From Zea mays (lineage: Eukaryota; Streptophyta; Magnoliopsida; Poales; Poaceae), in the NCBI RefSeq assembly GCF_902167145.1, contig NC_050097.1:142687982-142751981 (forward strand): a stretch of 64,000 bases of DNA. Direction: 5' to 3'. Made by a program: the position numbers and the translations under genes. This document shows, one piece after another, positions 43,127 through 55,383 of the stretch. Position 1 is the first letter of the stretch. The number at the start of each line of letters is the position of its first letter. A model generated the notes under the pieces. It was not told the origin of the DNA. It saw only the letters and a list, made by a program, of their open reading frames with translations, and did no database searches.

Positions 43127-46100
43127 TGTAGAGCCCAAAATTTGTATCAAAGAAGAATAAGGATATAAATAAATAAATATAGTTATATGTTAATGTCTTG
43201 GGAATTTATAAAACCTTTGGAGATTAAATGAATTTCTTCTATGTGTGCATATTCAATAAGGGAATTATATTGACCAAATAACAAATAAATATAGAAATAT
43301 AAATCCCATGCTGAGGTCCTTGTATTTCTGCATTTGTATTTAAATTTTATGAGACATGTTTAAGTTTAAAAATTTGAATTCGAAACTAAAAAGAGAAAAG
43401 GGAAGGGAAGAAAAGAATACATATTATAGGGCAACAATAATAAATAAATAATATTATGGCGGGAAGTAGAAGTATAACTCATGTAGACTTTTAGGGGATA
43501 TTTGAGATCTAGAATTCAAAGCAAGGCTTGAAATTTGGTTTGGATATTTGAAAATTGGAAATTAGAAATTCAAATAGAAAAGGAATTTAGAAAAGAAATG
43601 GGGGGAAATTCGTGTATTTGGGTCGTAATTGTCCAGACAGCCCAAATCCACCGCGCTGCCCTGGGTGTGGGTCTCTGACCGGTGGGTCCCGCTCCTGCTC
43701 ACTGGCCTCCCCTTCCCGCGTGTGGTTGTTGCGCTCACTGGCACGCGGGCCTACTGCTCAGTCTCCAGTCGCGCTCAGGAATCTATTCTCACGGACGCGT
43801 GGGCCAATGTGGCCAACCAGAACACTTCCCCATCGCTCGCGTGGCCCATCCCTTTACGCTTTCGCGCCTGCTGACATCGCGGCCCAATCACCAGCCTCCT
43901 CACCCTCACATGCGCTGGAGAACCCTGGTCGCAGTTAAATGGGACCACACTCTCAGGTCGCCTTCCCCAACTCGCCGCAGATCTTGCACGGTAACACCAT
44001 GCTTGACCGATGTCTACCTGCCCCGCTTGCTTCGATCGTGGCTGTTACGCCCTCGCCTCTGGGCTATAAGACCCCAAGCCTCGCGCCGCTCACCTCCCAA
44101 ACACCATGGCCGTGGATCTCGCTCTCCGGTGAACGGCGCCCACCCTTCGTCCTCCTCCCTCTGGCCCTGTGACTAGCGGACGGGCCATTGGTTCTCGCTA
44201 AGGTCGTTGGTGTCGGCGTCCTCGCGATTGATGCTCTCCAGCAGCGCACCCGAGTCCTGTCGCCGCTGCCCTTGCTTGGCCTCGTCGCATCCTCGACCCA
44301 GGCGCGCCCACCGTCGAGCTTTGGGGAGGGAATCTGTGCGCATACGCCGGTGTACGCCTGCGCCGGTTCCCAACCCTTGGAAGACCACCTGTGATGCTCC
44401 ATTGCGGTGCTCGGATGGTGCTCGCGGCATCGCACTGAGTCGTCCGTGTCTTGGGAGCACGTGATTTCTCGCTATGGTTAAGTCGCCGCCTCGGTGCCGC
44501 TCTTCTCCCTGGGCCGCGTCGCACATGATCTAGTTTCTGGTAAGTTGTTACCCGCTCCATTCGCCTTGCACTGAGCAACGTGTAGCATCTGTTTGAACTA
44601 GAAATAGGGCGCCGGAGCATGTAGAAGGGGGTCCGTCCATGGGCGCCGCCGTGCCCTGTTGGGCGGGGTGGGAGAAGCGTTGGTGGCCGTTGATCCCAGA
44701 CCGACTGTGGCAATCATATCTCGCATACCCTTTTGCTTGGATGAGTATTGACCGTTCGATCTAGATGTGCGTACGAGATTAGAAAACCGCGTACCGCTTT
44801 TTAGATAAAATCCGAGCCGTAGATTGTAGATCTGAGGGCTAGGTCGAGTCGTAGACATGGAACTCCCTCGACCATCAATCTCGTATCCAAGGGACCCGAG
44901 AGCGTACCGATACATTAAGTTGTATGGTTTAATCTGGGCCGTAGGATTAGATATGAGTGGTCGTGGTTGGCAGATACCCCTTCGCCGAGCCTTATTTGCA
45001 AAAGACACCCCGTAGAATTTAATAACAAACCCGCCATGCATAGTATTATAAGAACAAAACAATTGAGTCCTGTTTTTAGCAGTCGGGCCCCTGATCTCTT
45101 AGAAAATTATGTACCCAGTCCATAAATATTAGAAATACTCTGAATTAAATAAGAAAATAGGTTTTTAGTATAAAAATAAATCTAGAAACTTGATTAATTC
45201 ATATTAAATTTATTTTAACTTCTTTTTAATCCATTCTAGTTGCATTAAATTCATATTAATATTGTTTATCCCCTGGTAACTTTTTTTGCTATGAAACATA
45301 AATTAAAATTATGCACATGATTTCTTTTGTACCCGACTCCAAAACCTTTGGAAAATCATATCTTTTAAACCGTAGCTTCGAATTTAGTTGTTCTCGATCC
45401 CACGATCTCATAGCATCGCATAGAATGTTATTACGCAGTTTGTTCTTATGTTTGGTGTGATGTTAATTTTTCCTATACCATGTTTGTTTGTATTGCTACG
45501 TTTAGTAGTGAGGTCACGAGTCATCTGAAGAGCAAGTTGGTAGCTGGAATCTCAAGTCCCAGGCAAGTTGTGCCCTTGATCACTTTTATTTACCCAATAA
45601 TGTTCTCTATAATCATTTTATCATGCATAGGCTTAATTTTGATGGGACCCAATAGGTCACCCTAGTCTGGTTATCTTTTATCATGCATAGGCTATTGCTC
45701 TATATGGTTTTGGGATTAATATTACATTATGACCATGTTCCAATTATACTGTCGTTTTATTTATTGTTCATGACAAGATCATTATATTAATTGGAACATG
45801 GAGCTTAACTTGAGAAACACGTGCCACCACAAGGGTGGAATGGGACGCTCTTGGCTGACTAACTAGGAAAGCTAGTGGAGGACTACCTTACCCGGTAGGG
45901 GTAAGGGTAGTAGGGGAGTAGGCGTGTAGGGAGGTTCTCGGGCTGATTTTGCGGCGATGGCGGTCAGACGGGGGATTCCTGCATTGCTCTTCCTAGAAAC
46001 TGTAGCGAGTTTTCTAAAGCTAGTGGAACTTTGTAAAGGCCTCGTAGTGGATCCCTAGCCATTCACCTCGGAAGTGTCTAAGGGCCTTGCAAACCCTGGT

Positions 46101-46765
46101 GACATGGGATACACGACTTGTGGGTACAGGGTACAAACTCCGCAGATTGTAAAACTGGTATACCAGCCATGCTCGCGGTCATGAGCAGCTCAGGACTCTC
46201 GCATGATTAAATTATGGAATTAAATTCGATTTGTCATATGCATTGCATCGTGGATGTTGTTATCAATTTTGATCTATTATTACTCCGGTTTGGTATCTAC
46301 TTATACTTAGTAATTGCTAATAAAATTTTGACCAACTTTAAAAGCAATGCTCAGCTTCAACCATCCTCTTTGGTAAGCCTTACACTTCACATGAGCTCCC
46401 ACCTTTGGCGAGTTCAAGCACATTATTCCCCACAACTTACTGAGCGATGAACATATGTGAGCTCACTCTTGCTATCTCACAACCCCCCATAGGTCAAGAA
46501 CAGGTATCGATGAGGCGCATGGAGGATGCTGCGATGTGTTCGTGAGAGATCTAGGCCGTCGTCTCCCAGTCAACTTTGGGTTGCTGGATCGTTGTCTTCA
46601 TATGATATAATTATTTATTTATTTTGTACATAACTCCTATTATATAGTAAAGGTGTGACATTCGTTTATGTACCATGATTCATCATATGTGTGAGACTTG
46701 GTCCTAGCACACATAGTGTTTATTTCGCGCCTAGTTCTTGGTGCCCCCGAAACCCGGGTGTGATA
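43127..46765 (+). mobile_element. Solo LTR, 3639 bp, inside pol of the Tekay-type element
   Basis: It starts TGTAGAGCCCAAAATTTG, ends CCCGGGTGTGATA and is flanked by the duplication GCCAG (43122-43126 and 46766-46770). The integrase frame reads NNNYQAS up to the border and continues LKMSPF after it. It has no internal genes. A GC-rich block at 43620-44560 carries only overlapping, domain-free frames. Motifs such as cttactgagc near the end are typical of Del/Tekay LTRs. The last two bases are TA rather than the usual CA, probably a point change. Confidence 0.85.
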
Positions 46766-46940
46766 GCCAGTCTGAAGATGTCACCATTTCAAGCACTCTA
46801 CAGGAGGAATTGCAGAACTCCGTTGCATTGGGACCAACCCGGCGAGAGGCAGGTGTTCGGTCTAGATATTCTGCTTGAGGCTGAAGAGAACATCTGAATG
46901 GTCCGAGAGAATCAGAAGACAATGCAGTCTAGACAACGAA

Positions 46941-47276
46941 CACTACCGGAATCCGGGCCTTTGCCGAGTGCCGGCGGCTTTGCCGAGTGCTTTTTATCGG
47001 GCACTCGGCAAAGAAGTCTTTGCCGAGCGCCGCACTCGGCAAAGTCCTGCGCTCGGTAAAGAGCTTATTTACCGAGTGCACGACACTCGGCACAGCCAAG
47101 CACTCGGCAAAGACTGCTTTGCCGAGAGTCGAACACTCGGCAAAGATGGCTCTCGGCAAAGGGCTGTTAGCGGCCGTCTACAGCTGACGGCCGTCAGTCT
47201 TTGCCGAGCGTCAAATATCTGGCACTCGGCAAAGAAAGTCTTTGCCGAGTGTCTTCTGTAGACACTCGACAAAGCA
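46941..47276. repeat. Left subterminal array of CACTA D
   Basis: About a dozen copies of tttgccgagtgcc or its complement ggcactcggcaaag, mostly arranged as short inverted pairs, fill the first 335 bp. This is the expected TnpA-binding region and can fold into many hairpins. Confidence 0.92.
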
Positions 47277-48206
47277 TATTTTTATTTTTTTAATTTTGGT
47301 TACCAAACTTTTTGTGGTATGTTCCTACACTATGTAGACCTACATGTACCATTTTGGGACAATTATAACAGTGTTTTCTATAGCTAGTAGATTTAGTTTG
47401 TTTATTTGAATTTCTTCGGAAAATTCAGATTTGAACTGCAGGTCACTCGAAACTTAGAAAACCGTGCATGCAAAAATGATATCCATGCTACTTAGCACAA
47501 GTTACGACCGATTTCAGGAGCGGACCAGAAACTTCGAGCACCATGCTCACTCAACATGACTGTGAACTTGCCATTCAGGTGTTTAAAAATTGTATAAAAC
47601 ACAAACAGAGTCAGAAAATCATGAAACCTGTCCACGTGTCATGATATCATATGTAGAGGCTGTGATAAAAATTTGAAAAAGTTTCGAAAAAGCTGTAACG
47701 CACTATGTGTACAAACCTAAGAGATCCACATTGAAACTCTATGATTTCATGTGTAGTTCTCTCAGGTTTCTACACATAATGTCTCACAACTTTCTCCAAA
47801 CATTCTAAATTTTTTATCACAGACTCTACATATGATATCATGACACGTGGACAAGTTTCATGATTTTCTAAGTTTGTTTGTGTTTTATAAAATTTTTAAA
47901 CAATTGTATGGCAAGTTCACGACCATGTTGAGTGAGCATGGTGCTCGAAGTTTCCGGTCCGCTCCTGAAATCGGTCGTAACTTGTGCTAACTAGCATGGA
48001 TATCATTTTTGCATACACGGTATTCCAAGTTTCCAGTGACCTGCAGTTCAAATGTGATTTTTTCGAAGAAATTCAAATAAACGAACTAAATCTACTAGCT
48101 ATAGAAAACAATTTTCTAATTGTCTCAAAATGGTACATGTAGGTCTATATAGTGTAGGAACATACCACAAAAATTTTGGTTGGGAAAATTAAAAAAATAA
48201 AAATGT
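47277..48206. repeat. Large palindrome in CACTA D, arms about 460 bp
   Basis: Reading outward from about 47740, left and right sides are reverse complements. Examples: cctaagagatccacattgaaac (left; shortened) against gtgtagttctctcagg (right), gtccacgtgtcatgatatc against gatatcatgacacgtggac, and gtggtatgttcctacac against gtgtaggaacataccac. Identity is roughly 85-90% by eye, with fewer than ten unpaired bases at the centre. The TGCCGAGTG arrays on both outer sides extend the symmetry. No coding content is seen. Confidence 0.92.
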
Positions 48207-48435
48207 ACTTTGCCGAGTGTCAAGAAATGACACTCGACAAAGCAGCCTTTGCCGAGTGCCAGCTGGTTGACACTCGGCAAAGAATTGTAAAAGTATATTT
48301 GCCGAGTGCCGCCCAGTGGGCACTCGGCAAAGGAGACTTTGCCGAGTGTCAGCGATCTGGCACTCGACAAAGAATATTTTAAAATTTTAAAAAAATCTTT
48401 GCCGAGTGCCAGATCGCGGGCACTCGGCAAAGTCA
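48207..48435. repeat. Second TGCCGAGTG array, right side of the palindrome
   Basis: Five inverted pairs of tttgccgagtg / cactcggcaaag mirror the left subterminal array. Such an internal array, 1.3 kb from the terminus, is best explained as a product of the inverted duplication that made the palindrome. Confidence 0.85.
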
Positions 48436-49498
48436 GGAAATAAACTATCTGACCGTTCTTCTTTCTCCTTTCTCTTCTCTCACGCTCTCTTCTTTCTCTT
48501 CTCTGCCCGCCGCCGAACCTGCTGCCCGCCATCGCGCCGTCTGCCCGCCGCCGCGAGTGCTCGCCCCTCCCCACGCCGGCACGCCGCCCCCCCACTCAGG
48601 CGCCCGCCCGCCTGCTCGCCGCGGCGGCCACTCGCCGCGCCGGGCCCCTCGGCGCGCCCGCCCCCTCCCCACGGTCGTGCCCGCCACGCCCGCCGCACCC
48701 GCCTCGCCGCACCGTCGCGAGCTGTGTCAGGCCGCCCATCCCCGCGCCCGCCCCTGGCCACGGCTGTGTCCGGCCGCCCATCCCCGGTGTCGTGCCCCCA
48801 ACCCCAGCCCTGCACCGCCCCACCCCTGCAGGTATGTTAGTTTTCAGTTACGATTTTTAGTTATTGTGTTAGCATTTTTGTTAGTTATGTTAGTTTTGTT
48901 GCTATAATTAGTTGTTTGTTAGTTTTGTTAGCATTTTTGTTAGGTATGAATATCGTGAATATGAATGTGATAAATGCGAATTTGATCGGATGTGATGAAT
49001 GTGAGTTGAATATGCAGGTTTTAGTATCCTCCCCGTGCAGGGGAGGTGCTGTCAAAATTTATACTTAGTTATTTAGTAGTTAGTGGGTAGTATTAGGTGG
49101 TTAGTATTTAGTCGGTTGTGGTTATACTTATAGTTATCTATCTAGTTATTAGTGGGTTGTGGTTAAGCAATAACCATCCATAGTGGACATTGAATATTTA
49201 ATTCGTGTTTCAAATACTTGTGTTAACATACTTGTGATTCTTTTTTACAGAGAAGATACTTGTCTTCCTAGCCGCTGCGGGTCTGCCTGCACCGCGTCGC
49301 GTCGCCACTGCACCGACCCGCCACAGCCCCACTAGCCTGACTCCACCGCCACCCTAGGTATAACCTCTATTTCCGCATCATGGTCGTAGATCACGTAACC
49401 CAGTTAGGCGTCTCCCGTTCGAAAGAGATACGGTGTAGATATGCAGATCTTTGCATATCTACAAATGTATCAGTTTCGAATTGTCCACGTTTTTTGGA
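48436..49498 (+). other. GC-rich block and leader upstream of the TNP2-type gene
   Basis: Positions 48440-48835 are extremely C/G-rich (Pro/Ala/Arg open frames on both strands, no domain) and could be promoter-proximal leader. From 48836 the DNA is AT-rich with repeated ttagttttgttagc blocks, then a poly-T/acag acceptor at 49251 and another GC-rich exon-like piece (49255-49360). I infer a non-coding 5' leader with an intron. Confidence 0.45.
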
Positions 49499-49501
49499 CA
49501 G

Positions 49502-49700
49502 CCCGTGGTTGCGTAGATGGTGTTAGTTTCATGCTCTACTCCGGTCCGAGATAGATTTTCGGCGTCACCTCCCTGTTGTTCTCCGGATAGTACTCTCCCT
49601 GCCAGGACGTGTATCCGGAGAACATCGGGGAGGTGCTGCCGAAATTCTATCTCGGATCGGAGTAGAGCATGGAAACTAACTCCATCTACGCAACCGCGGG
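49502..49700. ncRNA. Near-perfect 200-nt hairpin in the CACTA D leader, possible small-RNA precursor
   Basis: Left arm 49502-49589 pairs with right arm 49612-49700. Only about eight mismatches or bulges occur over 88 pairs, and the loop is 22 nt. Paired blocks include ggttgcgtagatgg with its complement, gctctactccg, ccgagatagat and gttctccggata. It sits 99 bp before the TNP2-type ATG. The shape and length suit a MIRNA-like or siRNA-producing foldback; a rice CACTA family is known to carry the miR820 precursor, but I do not claim sequence identity. Transcription is not shown by the sequence. Confidence 0.55.
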
Positions 49701-49798
49701 TGGGATTAGGACCTATCCTCACCTATTAGAAGGTAGGAACGTAGTGTACATGCATTACATGTCTATATTAAACTATACTCGGTTATATATGTTAGAGG

Positions 49799-52700
49799 AT
49801 GGAGGACCGTGAGTGGATGTACACGGGCCGCGTAGGACGTAATGATGTCACCCCTGAATGGATTAGGAAGACCGATGCTTTCGTGGAACGGGCATATGGC
49901 AAAGCTGCTAAAGGAGCTAGTCTAGTCCCTTGTCCGTGCAGCAAATGTGCCAACAGGAAAAGGAAAACAAAGAAGGCCATGGTAGAACATATTTGGAAGA
50001 ATGGATTTACGCCGGACTATACTCGGTGGATCTTCCATGGTGAAGCGCATCGCACGAGAGAGGAGGTGGTGAGACAACGCGTCGAGGATTACGATGCTGA
50101 TGCCGGGGTAGCGGACATGTTGAACGACTATCACGAGGCACAATTCGCCGAAGGACGTATGGAGGACGAGCCAGAGGCGACCGCAAAGGCATTCTATGAC
50201 ATGTTTGACGCGGCACAGAAACCCCTTCACGGCAAGACAAAGGTTTCTCAACTGGATGCCATTGGGCGTATAATGGCGTTCAAGTCGCAGTATAGCATGA
50301 GTCGAGACGCCTTCGATGGTTTGTTGACGGTTATTGGCAGCCTGCTTCCGGAGGATCGCGTTCTGCCAAAGAGCATGTACGAGGCATAGAAACTCCTTCG
50401 TGCACTCAAGATGACGTATGAGCAGATACATGCTTGTCCGAAGGGCTGCGTCCTATTTAGGAAAGAACACACTGAGGCAAAGTACTGTCCGAAGTGTAAA
50501 TCGTCTAGGTTCATAGAGGTAGACTCTGGTGATGGACAGAAGAGGCAGCTCGACATCCCCGTGACAATCCTACGGCACCTTCCGTTCATACCGAGGATCC
50601 AGCGTCTATACATGACAGAGGAATCGATGGTTCACGCATCCGATGGTGAAGCATGGACCCACTTTGATGCCATTCACCATGAGAAAGCTAAAGAGGCTCG
50701 TAATGTTCGTGTTGCGCTGGCCACAGTTGGGTTCAATCCCTATGGAATGACCGCTGCCTCATACACATGTTGGCCCGTGTTCGTTATCCCCATCAATCTC
50801 CCCCCGGCGTATGCTTTCAAAAACAGAACATATTCGTGTCATTGATAATTCCTGGACACCCGGGGAATAAAATGGGCGTGTACATGGAGCCTTTGATTGA
50901 TGAATTGGTCCGTGCTTGGGAGGAAGGGGTATGGACGTACGACCGAGCTACGAAGACAAACTTCAAAATGCATGTTTGGTACGAGTACTCCATGCATGAC
51001 TTTCCGGCGTATGGGCTATTTTGCGCCTAGTGTGTTCACGGTAAGTTCCCATGCCCAGTTTGCAAGGAAGCTCTTAGGTTCATTTGGTTGAAGAAGGGTG
51101 GCAAATATTCGTCATTCGATAAACATTGACAATATCTCCCTCCTGACCATGCATTCCGACTAGACATCAAGAACTTTACGAAAGGTGTCGTGGTGACAGA
51201 CCACCCACTTGCAATGATGACTGGTGCCGAAGTTCGCCAATAGATAGATGGTCTCGTGGCCAACCCAGAAGGTGGTTTTGTAGGATATGGTGAGCAACAT
51301 ATGTGGACACATAAGTCGGGCTTGACTCGGCTCCCCTATTATGATGACCTGCTCCTTCCACACAACATTGACGTGATGCACACTAAAAAGAATGTCGTCG
51401 AGGCACTTTGGGCAACAATTATGGAGATTCCTGATAAGTCAAAGGATAACGTAAAGGCAAGAGTGGATCTGGCAGAGTTATGTGATAGACCAAACCAAGA
51501 GATGAAGCCGCCTAGTGGTGGAAAGACATGGAGAAGGCCTAAGGCCGATTTCGTCCTAAGCAGGGCCCAGAGGAAGGAAGTACTACAGTGGATCAAGATG
51601 TTAATGTTCCCTGATGGGTATGCAGCTAACCTTAGTAGGGGGGTGAACTTATCTACTCTGCGAGTCTTAGGGATGAAGAGTCATGACTTCCATATATGGA
51701 TTGAACGAATTCTTCCGGCGATGGTTCGAGGCTATGTCCCTGAGCATGTCTGGCTAGCGCTTGCAGAGTTGAGCTTTTTCTTCCGCCAGCTTTGTGCAAA
51801 AGAGTTAGCTCGGACCATGATTGCAGACTTGGAAAGGATGGCACCCGTGTTTCTGTGTAAGCTGGAGAAGATCTTTCCACCCGACTTCTTCAATCCGATG
51901 CAGCATTTGATTCTTCATCTCCCGTATGAGGCACAAATGGGGGGGCCCGTGCAGGGACGTTGGTGCTATCCAATCGAGAGATGTCTAAAGACTATCCAAA
52001 AGAAATGTAGAAATAAATGCAAAATCGAGGCTTCCATTGCAGAGGCATACATACTGGAGGAGGTGTCAAACTTCACAACAACTTACTATGGTGACAAACT
52101 GCCGAGCGTGCATAATCCACCCCCTCGTTACAATGATGGCGGCAATGAATCGAACCTCAACATTTTTCGAGGGCAACTCGGAAGCGCGAGTGGTTCGACC
52201 ACCAAGACCCTGAGACATGAAGAGTGGTGCCATATCATGCTATATGTATTGACCAACCTTGAAGAGGTGACGCCATACATGGAGCAATTTCTTCATGAAT
52301 TCTGGCGTCGATCAAGGGACCCAACTCCACAGGAATATGATACCCTTCTTAGAAAGGGTGCGGGAAATGGATTGCCCGATTTTATTTCCTAGTTTAAACG
52401 TAAGGTACGTGCTTAGTTTGTCATTTGAAGTTGTTCAAAGCCATTGCGAATAATATAACAATCTAGCGTGTTTGAACTTGCAGGGCCAAAGAGAGCCGTC
52501 TATAAGTGCCGAGTTGAGACAAGTAGCCAATGGCTTTGCCTATAGGGTCAGGAAATTTTCTGGGTATGATGTCAATGGATACCGTTTTCGCACAACAAGC
52601 TACGACCAAAGTCGGCCCAATCGACAAACCACGTGTTCTGGAGTCTTTACGCCCGGGCTTGACGAGGTCGAGTATTATGGAAGAATTGAAGAAATATATG

Positions 52701-53263
52701 AACTCAATTTTCATGGTTCCAAACCTCTTAATCCAGTGATATTCAAATGTCATTGGTTTGACCCTGAAGTTACGAGACGGACACATTCTAATCTTGGGCT
52801 AGTCGAAATTCGACAGTATTCCACCTTACCAGGAGACGATGTCTATATTGTGGCCCAACAGGCCACACAAGTGTATTATCTTCCATATGCGTGCCAAACG
52901 AAACAACATCTTAAGGGTTGGGATGTTGTGTATAAGGTATCACCGCACGGTAAATTACCTGTTCCAAACGATGAAGATTATAACTTAGACCCGGACACAT
53001 ATGACGGAGAGTTCTTCCAAGAATATGGGCTAGAAGGGCGATTTGAGATAGACTTAACCGAAGCGATCAGAATGGAAGTAGATATTGAAATGGTTGTTGA
53101 TGAGGAGGATGATGAGGTGCAAAATGAGAATGACTTAGAAATGCTTGAAGGCAATGCCAATGACGAAATTGAGCCTTCAGATGGTGTTGACTATGAAATG
53201 GTTGATAGTGATGATGACACTTATGATCTGGCTAACCCGGACACATATGAAGATTATTTTTAA
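49799..53263 (+). pseudogene. TNP2-type CACTA transposase (Transpos_assoc, Transposase_21, DUF4218, DUF4216)
   Basis: From the ATG (MEDREWMYTGR) the Transpos_assoc domain spans residues 1-80 with the Cys/His cluster CPCSKC. TAG stops the frame at 50387, but coding continues (KLLRALKMTYEQIHACP, CVLFRKEHTEAKYCPKC), with a frameshift near 50815, then SLIIPGHPGNKMGVYMEPL, CVHGKFPCPVCKEALRF and DDLLLPHNIDVMHTKKNV of the Transposase_21 region. Further in-frame stops are near 51028 (TAG), 51127 (TGA), 51241 (TAG) and 52390 (TAG). DUF4218 covers about 51600-52100 (MKSHDFHIWIERILPAMV, FFRQLCAKEL, KIFPPDFFNPMQHLILHLP). An intron (about 52405-52483) precedes the DUF4216 exon (YYGRIEEIYELNF, VIFKCHWFDP) and an acidic tail. 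The family product binds and cuts CACTA ends; this copy cannot be made whole without read-through. Confidence 0.9.
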
Positions 53264-53361
53264 TCGATGTAATGCTATATTTCATTTATTTTGCATATGT
53301 TTCTAATTACATATTACATGTGCTTAATTGCTTACTCTTAATTGCAGGTTGTTGGACAAAG

Positions 53362-55383
53362 ATGGTGGGCGGTGGGACGAGGACGAGGAGAGGGAGGGGG
53401 AGGGGGAGGGGGAGGAGGAGCACCCGTAGGACGGAGGAGGAGGCGCAGCAGGACGACGCCGTACAACAGCAGGTGGAGCAGCAAGCTGCTGTCGATGCGG
53501 CGCAACAGGACGACGACGATGCGGAGCAGCAGGACGACGACGACAACGCCGCTCAGCAGGACATCTCAGGTTCTAGCTCCTCAGGTTCGAGGAGCATCTA
53601 CCTGCGAGGTCCCGCGAGTCTCCCTCAGCGACCCATACTTCGTGACAGACGTCCGCTGATACGACCCGATGGAGAGAGGTAGGTAACTTTAGATGTTGTT
53701 GCTGCTTTTTCATAATATATGTTCAAATTAATAATAGAAACTAATACTTTATCTTAATCACTTGGAAAGGTCTTGGAAGGTTTTGGAGAGTGCAGGGGGT
53801 CACGACCGCAACCCCAATGGCATCCTCGGCCTTCTATGTAGGGCACACTTCCCTGGACTTGTCAAGTACGCCGGAGTGATGAGCCCAGCCTACACCTTCG
53901 ACCACTATGCCATCGCCCCCGATGCAGTAGATCGGGACGACAGAGAATTCAACAACAAGGCGGAGCGGGTGAAGCAAGAGCTGTGGGTAAGTCTTCCTCG
54001 CACTATATTGTTTAATAAGTCGCATTTGTTGCATATTCTTGAAATAATGTATGGATACATCGTCTTTGTATGTAGGATTTCTTCAGATGTGAGGCTGGAT
54101 ACGAGGCCCGGGCGGATGTGGTGGCTACCACGAGCTGTAAGAAGCTCGTCGTGGACATGCACTACGAGGCACGCATCCAGGCCATCGTCACTTACCACGG
54201 CTCCGTCCTTGGGGAGAAGGTGAGCAAGAAGGACGCCTGAACCATGTCGTTGACTCCGGACCAGTACTTGCAGGTAAATACAAAACTTTATTATTGGTAC
54301 TAAATATGCTTAATTTTATCTTCTGATATGCCGTGTACTTGTATTTTTTTAGATGATTACTCATTGGTGCGCCGCGCATCCTGAGTGCTGGGAGCAGATG
54401 GTGCAGAGGTGGTGCTCGGCTGAGTGGGACGAGGCGCACAACGCTAGCCGGGAACGGCGTTTGATGATGCAAGGTCCCTCCCACCATCAAGGCAGCCGCG
54501 GCCTAGGCAAATACGCGGAAGCATGGGTACACGCTCTTTTTTATTTAGGTATATAACTTTCGATTAGACATGATTTCTAACCATCTCGTTGGTTATCTCG
54601 TAGTCGGCGGCACATGGTGGCGCGCCTTGCTCCACATTCTCGGCATATGCTATGGCCCACAAGGGGAAGGCGACGTCCGACGTCACCTACAACCCAGATG
54701 ACGGGCCTGAGGCGTACACCAACCCCGCCGTCCACAGCCGCCTCAGTGAGTACACCGCCATGGCCAAGGAGGTCCACGGGCCAGATTACGATCCAAGGAC
54801 CGAGGACATCGACGGAGATGTCCTCATGAGGGTCGGAGGAGGCAAGAGGCATGGGCGGTACTGGATTGCCGATGGGGCAATCGACTCGTCCTCCACTCCC
54901 ACTCTATCTCAGGTGCGAGCTAGGAGCACGAGCGCGAGCCCAGCCATACGACCTTGGCAGGACAGCTCACAGCATCGTATCCAGCAACTCCAGGTTATTC
55001 CTTATCTATTCATCATTCATTGATTATTATATATCTTCTCTTTGCATTATCGTAACATTAGGGTGAAATATTACAGACTCAGCTAGATGATGAGAGGAGG
55101 CAACGTGAGGAGCTGGAGAAGAGGATGGCGGAGATGTTCGCGTACATGCAGAGCCTTGGCGCCACACAGGGTCATGCTCCACCACCTCCGTTGTTCCCTG
55201 CAGCTGACCCTGCTGAGTTCACTACTCCTGTGAGTATCAAAATTTTAGTACTGCATGATATATATTCATATGTTCTCACACATGCAATCTCTTCTCTGTG
55301 CAGGGTCAATCGGCGGCGTCGAACAACCCTCACGCTTCGTCCAGCCCTTCGCCGAACCAGTCCAGATGCCCACCTCGTTGATG
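53362..55383 (+). pseudogene. TnpA-type accessory protein of CACTA D (Transposase_24-like), one in-frame stop
   Basis: Seven exons with good borders: 53362-53678, 53770-53986, 54076-54273, about 54353-54524, 54604-54990, 55077-55229 and 55304-55383. The N terminus is Arg/Gly-rich then Gln/Asp-rich and disordered. The middle (GILGLLCRAHFPGLV, then FFRCEAGYEARADVV and HWCAAHPECWEQMVQRWCS) fits the plant Ptta/En/Spm Transposase_24 family. Near the C terminus LDDERRQREELEKRMAEMF forms a coiled coil that would allow dimerisation. TnpA-type proteins bind the subterminal arrays. A single TGA at about 54238 follows KKDA; everything else is open, so the defect may be recent. The ATG is chosen because it directly follows an acceptor (attgcag, 53347). 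Confidence 0.82.

Noticed and set aside
43612..44713. GC-rich open frames up to 171 codons on both strands
   Set aside because: They lie within a solo LTR bounded by an exact TSD; low-complexity Arg/Pro/Ser composition and mutual overlap argue for chance.
46941..48435. The TGCCGAGTG arrays as a CRISPR-like array
   Set aside because: The repeats are palindromic, irregularly spaced and located at CACTA termini with TSDs in a plant genome; they are subterminal transposon repeats.
48406..48907. Pro/Ala/Arg-rich open frame of 144 codons upstream of the CACTA D transposase
   Set aside because: Extreme C-richness explains the open frames on both strands; no homology to TnpA, TNP2 or host proteins is visible.
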